Assembly (NCBI GenBank): GCA_937927945.1 | Contig: CALEYW010000058.1 | Coordinates: 1 to 6,968 of the forward strand | Source of the DNA: an uncultured candidate division WPS-2 bacterium | GTDB lineage: Bacteria > Vulcanimicrobiota > Vulcanimicrobiia > Vulcanimicrobiales > Vulcanimicrobiaceae | DNA length: 6,968 nt | Direction of reading: 5' to 3' | Shown: piece after piece, positions 1 to 4,489 of the stretch | How positions within the stretch are numbered: the stretch's first letter is position 1 | Layout of the letters: each line of letters begins with the position of its first letter | Position numbers and translations under genes: made by a program | The notes under the pieces: model-generated | Told to the model about the DNA's origin: nothing | Databases searched by the model: none | The model's input: only the letters and a program-made list of their open reading frames with translations

Positions 1-5
1 TCGCC

Positions 6-31
6 AGGAGCGCGCTTCGGGCAACCGAAGC
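6..31 (+). promoter_or_regulatory. SD-like AGGAG followed by a GNRA-loop hairpin upstream of the acyl-CoA dehydrogenase start
   Basis: AGGAG lies at 6-10, too far (28 bases) from the ATG at 39 to act as a normal ribosome binding site in linear form. Between them is a perfect 7-bp hairpin: GCTTCGG at 14-20, loop GCAA (a GNRA tetraloop), CCGAAGC at 25-31. If it folds, the effective SD-to-ATG spacing falls to about 10 bases (3 before the stem, 7 after). There is no T-run after the stem, so a terminator for an upstream gene is less likely. The hairpin is read directly from the sequence; its role in translation is inference. Confidence 0.35.
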
Positions 32-38
32 CGCTCTC

Positions 39-1262
39 ATGAGCACGACGGCGAGTTCCGACACCCACAGCACGAGCATCCCGGCGCCGAGCCCACACGA
101 CTTCCTCGGCATCGACGCGCTGCTGACCGACGACGAGCGCCTGATCCGCGACACCGTGCGCAAGTTCGTGCGCGATCGCGTGCTGCCGAACATCGCGCAG
201 TGGTTCGAAGACCACACCTTTCCGCATGCGATGGCGAAGGAACTCGGCGACCTCGGGCTGCTCGGGATGCACTTGCAGGGCTACGGCTGCGCCGGAACGA
301 GCGCGGTCGCGTACGGCCTCGCGTGCCTCGAGCTCGAAGCCGGCGACTCCGGATTCCGTTCGTTCGTCTCGGTGCAAGGATCGCTCGCGATGTACGCGAT
401 CTGGGCCCACGGCTCGGAAGAGCACAAGCAGACGTGGCTGCCGCGCATGGCCGCCGGTGAGGCGATCGGCTGTTTCGGTTTGACCGAGTGGGATTTCGGC
501 AGCGATCCGGGCGGTATGCGCACGACGGCGCGGCGCGACGGATCCGATTACGTGCTCAACGGTTCGAAAGCATGGATCACCAACGGCGGCATCGCCGACG
601 TTGCCATCGTCTGGGCGCGCGTCGACGCCGAGAACGGCGCGAGCGGCGCGATCCGCGGCTTCGTCGTGCCGAAGGGAACGAAGGGCTTCTCGACACGCAA
701 CATCGAGAAGAAGCTCTCGCTGCGCGCGTCGGTCACCTCCGAACTGATCCTCGAAGACTGCCGCTTGCCGGCCAAGGCAATGCTGCCGCACGTCAGCGGC
801 CTGCGCGGGCCGCTGTCGTGTCTGAACGAGGCCCGCTACGGGATCGTGTGGGGCGCGCTCGGCGCGGCGCGCGCATGCTACGAATCGGCGCTGCAATACG
901 CGCAGACGCGCGTGCAGTTCGGCAAACCGATCGCGGCCTTTCAGCTCACGCAAGAGAAGCTCGTCAACATGATGCTCGAGATCAACAAGGGGCTGTTGAC
1001 CGCGCTGCACATCGGCCGGCTCAAGGACCAGGGCCGCGCGCACACAGCGCACGTCTCGTTCGGCAAGCTCAACAACGTGCGGGAATCGCTCGCGATCTGC
1101 CGCGAAGCACGCACGATCCTCGGCGCGAGCGGCATCACGCTCGAATATCCGGTGATCCGGCACATGAACAATCTCGAGAGCGTCCTTACGTACGAGGGGA
1201 CGAGCGAGGTCCACACGCTGATTCTCGGTCAAGCGATCACCGGCGAGAACGCCTTCGGCTGA
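39..1262 (+). CDS. Acyl-CoA dehydrogenase, glutaryl-CoA dehydrogenase type
   Basis: This is a 407-residue FAD-dependent acyl-CoA dehydrogenase, most like glutaryl-CoA dehydrogenase, which oxidises and decarboxylates glutaryl-CoA to crotonyl-CoA in lysine, tryptophan and aromatic breakdown and passes electrons to ETF. It is expected to be cytoplasmic. Domains run in the usual order: N-terminal helical (about 25-145), middle beta (146-245), C-terminal helical (255-400). The family signature GDSGFRSFVSVQ includes Arg107, matching the Arg that binds the substrate gamma-carboxylate in characterised glutaryl-CoA dehydrogenases. FGLTE (146-150) and GSDPGGM (154-160) form the flavin/substrate loop. 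RYGIVWG is at 266-272, QFGKPIAAFQLTQEKL at 293-308, and TYEGT at 384-388 places the catalytic base at Glu386. Length is normal, apart from a roughly 20-residue Ser/Thr-rich N-terminal tail that may be a start-site artefact. One oddity is TEWDFGSDP, with Trp where Pro is usual. No CoA-transferase or ETF gene is visible alongside. A related acyl-CoA dehydrogenase with a different dicarboxylyl substrate cannot be excluded. Confidence 0.93.
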   Translation: MSTTASSDTHSTSIPAPSPHDFLGIDALLTDDERLIRDTVRKFVRDRVLPNIAQWFEDHTFPHAMAKELGDLGLLGMHLQGYGCAGTSAVAYGLACLELEAGDSGFRSFVSVQGSLAMYAIWAHGSEEHKQTWLPRMAAGEAIGCFGLTEWDFGSDPGGMRTTARRDGSDYVLNGSKAWITNGGIADVAIVWARVDAENGASGAIRGFVVPKGTKGFSTRNIEKKLSLRASVTSELILEDCRLPAKAMLPHVSGLRGPLSCLNEARYGIVWGALGAARACYESALQYAQTRVQFGKPIAAFQLTQEKLVNMMLEINKGLLTALHIGRLKDQGRAHTAHVSFGKLNNVRESLAICREARTILGASGITLEYPVIRHMNNLESVLTYEGTSEVHTLILGQAITGENAFG

Positions 1263-1316
1263 GCTCCCACGCTCCCGGTGCAAGCAAGTCGTCCCTTGTG
1301 GGCGAAAGCGCCGGGA

Positions 1317-1505
1317 ATGGGGGTGTTCGGGGCCGGCTTTGTCTGGCTGCTCGGCTTTACGCGCGCGCCGCTGCTTCACCGGCGTGCGGGTTCGCTTGCC
1401 CTCGCCCTGCTCATCGCGCTCGGGGCCTCCGGCGGCCTCGCCGTGCAGGGCGGCCCAGCGGTCGCCGCAACCGCGCGCATCCATCTCGTCGCGCGCGGCG
1501 AGCCG
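1317..1505 (+). pseudogene. N-terminal remnant of the secretin gene: signal peptide, out of frame with the rest
   Basis: From the ATG at 1317 (GGGA just before it; a GTG at 1278 is an in-frame alternative) this frame encodes an arginine-containing stretch and then a clear hydrophobic core, SLALALLIALGASGGLAV. It ends in PAVAATA, a plausible signal peptidase I site, and continues with ARIHLVARGE, a beginning that would suit the first mature domain of an exported protein. After about 1500 the frame turns into Arg/Asp-rich sequence typical of a shadow frame (RKLSDRRDARHHADHH), while the neighbouring frame becomes unmistakable secretin. I read this as the original start of the secretin, separated from its C-terminus by an internal deletion that also changed frame. 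It could instead be the start of an unrelated exported protein fused by rearrangement. Confidence 0.5.
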
Positions 1506-2445
1506 CCAGCTCGAAAGCTTTCAGACCGGCGTGACGCTCGACATCACGCCGATCATCACCAATGCCGGCGAGCTCAGCGTCGCCCTTCATCCGATCGTCA
1601 ACTCGCTGACCGGCTATCTCAACGGCGTCCCACAGATCTCGACCCGCGACACGCAGACGACGGTGCATCTGCGCGACAACGAGACGCTGGTGATCGGCGG
1701 GCTCATCCAAGAGAACACGCAGCGCACCGAGAGCAAGATCCCGCTGCTGGGCGACATCCCGCTGGTCGGACGCGCGTTCCGTAACCTGAACACGACCAGC
1801 ACCCGCAACGAGCTGATCATCGTCGTCACGCCCCACGTGCTCGGCAGCGACAACAACACGATCCCGAACGCCGCGCTGATGCCCGGCATCGGCATACCGA
1901 CGCCGCTAGCGCTGCCGACCCTCCCGCCCAACGCGATCTTTCCGACGCCGCCGCCGACGCCGGTGCGCGTCGCCGCGACGCCGGCCTCGCAATCGCCCTC
2001 CGGCGCGAAGTCCGCCGTTCCACCGGGCGCGCCCACGACCGGGCCATCGCCGAACGCGCTGCCGAGCGCGTTCGCGCTCGCGAACACGTTCGCGTACGGA
2101 TCGCCGCCGCCGAGTAACTTTGCCGGGCCCGGCGACCCGCCGCAGATCTTCTATGCGACGCTGACGCCGACGGTGTTCACGCCGAATTCGACGGTGCGGG
2201 TCAACGCGATCACGACGACCAACGTGCAGCGCCTCACGATCGGCACCGGCACGAGTTCGATCTCGCTTTCCCCGGTCGGGCCGGGGACGTGGCAAGGCGT
2301 CTTCTCCGCCAACGTTCTCGGGCTGCCGCCTGCCGCGACATCGCTGCGTCTCAAGCTGGTCGCCGCACGCAACGACGGTCAGAACGCGAGCATCCCGATC
2401 ACCGTATCGATCCTGCGCGCCCCCAGCAACGACACGCCGCTCTAA
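1339..2445 (+). CDS. C-terminal fragment of a secretin (GspD/PilQ family) with Pro-rich linker and Ig-like tail; truncated, likely pseudogene
   Basis: Secretins form the outer-membrane channel of type II/III secretion and type IV pilus systems. This open frame starts nominally at a TTG (1339), but its first 53 or so residues are an Arg/Ser/Pro-rich shadow of the signal-peptide frame. Recognisable secretin sequence begins near residue 54 (about 1498): ESFQTGVTLDITPII, then VNSLTG, GVPQISTRDTQTTVHL, then ETLVIGGLIQE (115-125), KIPLLGDIPLVGRAF (133-147) and NELIIVVTPHVL (157-168). That is only the last third of a secretin domain; the N0/N1 periplasmic domains and most of the barrel are absent. 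Residues 172-265 are a Pro/Ala/Ser/Thr linker. Residues 268-360 look like a single beta-sandwich (PQIFYATLTPTVFTPNSTVRV.., GPGTWQGVF.., ending SIPITVSIL). No pilus or secretion gene lies nearby. As it stands it cannot make a working channel. The stop TAA overlaps the stop of the convergent DUF192 gene by 4 bases. Confidence 0.75.
   Translation: MSGCSALRARRCFTGVRVRLPSPCSSRSGPPAASPCRAAQRSPQPRASISSRAASRQLESFQTGVTLDITPIITNAGELSVALHPIVNSLTGYLNGVPQISTRDTQTTVHLRDNETLVIGGLIQENTQRTESKIPLLGDIPLVGRAFRNLNTTSTRNELIIVVTPHVLGSDNNTIPNAALMPGIGIPTPLALPTLPPNAIFPTPPPTPVRVAATPASQSPSGAKSAVPPGAPTTGPSPNALPSAFALANTFAYGSPPPSNFAGPGDPPQIFYATLTPTVFTPNSTVRVNAITTTNVQRLTIGTGTSSISLSPVGPGTWQGVFSANVLGLPPAATSLRLKLVAARNDGQNASIPITVSILRAPSNDTPL
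1900..2140 (+). repeat. Low-complexity Pro/Ala/Thr/Ser-rich coding segment
   Basis: Within the secretin fragment this stretch encodes a linker with short irregular Pro-rich runs (for example LPTLPPN, FPTPPPTP, GSPPPSN) and repeated gccgccg / ccgacgcc units. It has no fixed period, so it is compositional bias rather than a tandem array. It presumably forms a disordered tether between the secretin domain and the C-terminal beta domain. Confidence 0.45.
2442..2445. other. Tail-to-tail overlap of two stop codons
   Basis: The bases CTAA carry the TAA stop of the + strand secretin fragment (2443-2445) and, on the complement, the TAG stop of the DUF192 gene (2442-2444). There is therefore no intergenic DNA between the convergent genes and no room for a separate bidirectional terminator. 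Any termination must occur inside the opposing coding sequence or by transcript collision. Confidence 0.9.
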
Positions 2446-3008
2446 CGCGCGGCGATCTCCGGGATCGCGAGGCGGATACCGACGTCGAGGCCGGCGCGTT
2501 CGGCCTCGCCTGCGGCGAGTTCGATGACGTAGCGTCCTTCGCCGTTGCGCCGCGCAACACGATCGTCGGATGCGCCGGGCTTGGTCGCCGCGACCTTCTC
2601 TGCGATCGCCATCACCACGCCGTCGCTGCGCACGAAGATCATGTCGAGCGGCACGAGCGTGTCCTTCATCCAGAACTGATGCTGGCCGTCGCCGTCCGCG
2701 AACGCGAACAGCATCCCCTCACCAGCCGGAACCGCGCGCACGCCCATCAGTCCGCGTTCGCGACGCGCTTGCGTATCCTGAACCGCCAGTCGCAGCGTGG
2801 CCTTCGGCGTGGGCAGAACCAGCACGCTGCAGAACGAGCGCTCGAGCGGAATCACGTGGCACCACGTGCCGAACTGCGCCGCCGGGGCGGCGCTCGCAGA
2901 CGGCGCGACCGAGGGCGACGCGGTCGTCTCCACGTTCCGGGCGTCGTGCGCGCACGACGGAAGGGCAAGCGCTAGCGCGATGAGCGCATAGGTCGACACG
3001 TTCGGCAC
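2442..3008 (-). CDS. DUF192 domain lipoprotein
   Basis: A 188-residue protein of the DUF192 (COG1430, 'uncharacterized ACR') family, whose biochemical role is unknown. The N-terminus is a lipoprotein signal: hydrophobic ALIALALALPS followed by Cys19 (lipobox L-P-S-C; Pro at -2 is unusual but tolerable). Residue +2 is Ala, so outer-membrane sorting is expected in a diderm. A Ser/Ala/Pro-rich spacer runs from about 25 to 45. The DUF192 core spans about 68-183: ATLRLAV, then RERGLMG (83-89), GMLFAF (98-103), FWMKDTLVPLDMIFV (112-126, the family hallmark), GEGRYVIEL (146-154) and AERAGL. Length is normal for a secreted DUF192 protein. The start is a GTG 12 bases downstream of the aldo/keto reductase stop, with no obvious SD. 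A second GTG (codon 4) would also keep the signal peptide. The tight spacing points to co-transcription and perhaps translational coupling. Confidence 0.88.
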   Translation of the reverse strand: MPNVSTYALIALALALPSCAHDARNVETTASPSVAPSASAAPAAQFGTWCHVIPLERSFCSVLVLPTPKATLRLAVQDTQARRERGLMGVRAVPAGEGMLFAFADGDGQHQFWMKDTLVPLDMIFVRSDGVVMAIAEKVAATKPGASDDRVARRNGEGRYVIELAAGEAERAGLDVGIRLAIPEIAAR

Positions 3009-3020
3009 GTTTGCGTCGCT

Positions 3021-4010
3021 TTAGTCGCGGCCGATCGCGGTCATGTCGGGGTAGCGCTGACCGAGCGCCGCGCCGGGAGGCGCCGCTTCGTTCAGCAACG
3101 TCAGCTGCAGCGGCGTCAGCCGTACGTCGGCCGCCGCGCAATTCTCCTCGAGGTATTTCACCCGCTTCGTGCCGGGGATCGGAACGATGTCCTGACCCTG
3201 CGCGAGCACCCACGCCAATGCCAGCTGCGCCGGCGTGATCCCGGCATCGTGGGCGATCACCTCGATTCGCCCGACGATCGTCAGATTGTGGGTGAGGTTC
3301 GCTCCCTGATAGCGGGGCACCGTGTGGCGGAAGTCGTCGGCGGCGAAATCGTTCGCGCTCTTGATCGTTCCGGTCAGCACGCCGCGCCCGATCGGGCTGT
3401 AGGCGACGAGCGCGATGCCGAGCTTCCGAATCGTCGCCAGCACGCCGTTGGTTTCGATCTCGCGCGTGAAGAGCGAGTACTCGCTCTGCAGCGCCGAGAT
3501 CGGAGCGACCGCCGCTCCTCTGCGCACCGTCTCGGCCGACGCTTCCGAGAGCCCGAGGTAGCGTACCTTGCCGGCGTGGACCAGCTCGCGCATCGCACCG
3601 ACCGTCTCCTCGATCGGCGTCGCGGGATCGACGCGATGCTGGTAGTACAAGTCGATGTGGTCGACGCCGAGCCGGGCGAGCGACGCGTCGCAGGCCGCCC
3701 GCACGTACTCCGGCCGTCCGTTGATGGCGCGCTTGCGCGGATCGCTCTCGTCGCGAACGATGCCGAACTTCGTGGCGAGGAACACCTGGTGGCGCCGGCC
3801 GGCGATCGCCCGTCCGACCAGTTCCTCGTTGCGCCCGAAGCCGTACATGTCGGCCGTGTCGAGCATCGTCACGCCGAGCTCGAGCGCCCGATGGATCGTG
3901 CGGATCGACTCCGCCTCGTCGCCGGCGCCGTAGAACTCGGACATCCCCATGCAGCCGAGGCCGATCTCACCGGCCAGCGGGCCGCCGTCGCCTACACGTC
4001 GCTTTTTCAT
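3021..4010 (-). CDS. Aldo/keto reductase (AKR13/YakC-PCNT115-like)
   Basis: A 329-residue NADP(H)-dependent aldo/keto reductase, a soluble TIM-barrel enzyme that reduces aldehydes or ketones; the physiological substrate cannot be read from sequence. The start GLGCMGMSEFYG (18-29) is typical of the AKR13/'auxin-induced PCNT115'-like group. The catalytic tetrad is complete: Asp51, Tyr56 (DTADMYGFG), Lys81 (ATKFG) and His125 (LYYQHRVD). Further landmarks are GLSEAS (153-158), QSEYSLFTRE (175-184), YSPIGRGVLTG (204-214) and the C-terminal coenzyme loop PGTKRVKYLEEN (279-290). The start at 4010 is chosen because GGGAG sits 6 bases upstream and the protein then begins exactly at the family N-terminus. 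An open frame continues upstream to 4100 but only over the neighbouring SRPBCC gene. It lies 11 bases after that gene and 12 bases before the DUF192 gene, so it is probably in one operon with both. Confidence 0.95.
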   Translation of the reverse strand: MKKRRVGDGGPLAGEIGLGCMGMSEFYGAGDEAESIRTIHRALELGVTMLDTADMYGFGRNEELVGRAIAGRRHQVFLATKFGIVRDESDPRKRAINGRPEYVRAACDASLARLGVDHIDLYYQHRVDPATPIEETVGAMRELVHAGKVRYLGLSEASAETVRRGAAVAPISALQSEYSLFTREIETNGVLATIRKLGIALVAYSPIGRGVLTGTIKSANDFAADDFRHTVPRYQGANLTHNLTIVGRIEVIAHDAGITPAQLALAWVLAQGQDIVPIPGTKRVKYLEENCAAADVRLTPLQLTLLNEAAPPGAALGQRYPDMTAIGRD

Positions 4011-4016
4011 CAAAGG

Positions 4017-4021
4017 CTCCC
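4017..4021 (-). promoter_or_regulatory. Ribosome binding site of the aldo/keto reductase
   Basis: On the - strand GGGAG is followed by CCTTTG and then ATG at 4010. This well-spaced SD sits in the 11-base gap after the SRPBCC stop and decides the start in favour of 4010 over the upstream-extended frame. Confidence 0.75.
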
Positions 4022-4447
4022 TTAGCGTTTGAGGACGCGGGTCAACTTGTCGAAGAGGCCGGTGACCGCGCGCTCGTGCTGCTCTTCCACGCGACGCCAC
4101 AGGAGGCGGCCTTGCGTGTCGTCGAGCGTAGCCGTGATGCGATGCCGCAGCACGACCCGCCGGCCCTGCGCTTCAAGGAAAAATCCATGGGTTCCGTCGA
4201 CGCCTTCATTGTCGATGCGCCAGACGATGCGGTGCTCGTTCTCCACGTCGTCGAGGATCGCGTGAATCCCGAGGTGCCATTCCTCGGTGACGCCGGGGGT
4301 CAACGGACCCGCGCTGCGGATGAAGGGCTGCGATGCGAACGGCCAGATCGCATCTTGCGACGTTCCGAGTTCGGCGAGCAATTGGTAGATGCGGCGCGTC
4401 GTTCCACTGAACGTTCGCTCGTGCGTCACATCGATCGGCGTCGGCAT
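4022..4447 (-). CDS. SRPBCC (START/Bet v1-like) small protein, polyketide cyclase/dehydrase type
   Basis: A 141-residue single-domain protein of the SRPBCC superfamily, a helix-grip fold with a hydrophobic ligand pocket. It has no signal peptide or membrane segment, so it is expected in the cytoplasm. The visible pattern fits the fold: an opening strand (IDVTHERTFSG) followed by a helix (TTRRIYQLLAEL), strands through GVTEEWHLGIHAILDDVE, HRIVWRIDNEG, THGFFLEAQG and RVVLRHRITATL, and a long closing helix (LWRRVEEQHERAVTGLFDKLTRVLKR). Members act in small-molecule binding, cyclisation or as stress-related proteins; the ligand here is unknown. No good SD precedes the ATG. The only AGGAG (4486-4490) is 38 bases away and overlaps the stop of the upstream gene. 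The coding region lies 42 bases after that gene and 11 before the aldo/keto reductase, suggesting an operon. Confidence 0.8.
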   Translation of the reverse strand: MPTPIDVTHERTFSGTTRRIYQLLAELGTSQDAIWPFASQPFIRSAGPLTPGVTEEWHLGIHAILDDVENEHRIVWRIDNEGVDGTHGFFLEAQGRRVVLRHRITATLDDTQGRLLWRRVEEQHERAVTGLFDKLTRVLKR

Positions 4448-4489
4448 CTCGTCTGCTTCGAAGATCCGGCCGCGAACACCGCTCGCTCC

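Noticed and set aside
1263..1316. Possible terminator after the acyl-CoA dehydrogenase (CCCAC near 1266 and GTGGG near 1298)
   Set aside because: The 5-bp arms are 27 bases apart with no T-run, so the pairing is not convincing.
488..1534. 348-codon + strand open frame inside the acyl-CoA dehydrogenase
   Set aside because: It is an Arg/Ala/His-rich translation in a GC-rich shadow frame with no recognisable motif, and it overlaps a well-supported gene.
1411..2295. Several - strand open frames opposite the secretin fragment
   Set aside because: They are Arg/Gly-rich antisense shadows without motifs. The + strand carries clear secretin signatures.
4011..4100. Upstream extension of the aldo/keto reductase to a start at 4100
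   Set aside because: The extra residues are an Arg-rich shadow of the SRPBCC C-terminus. The ATG at 4010 has a proper SD and starts at the family N-terminus.
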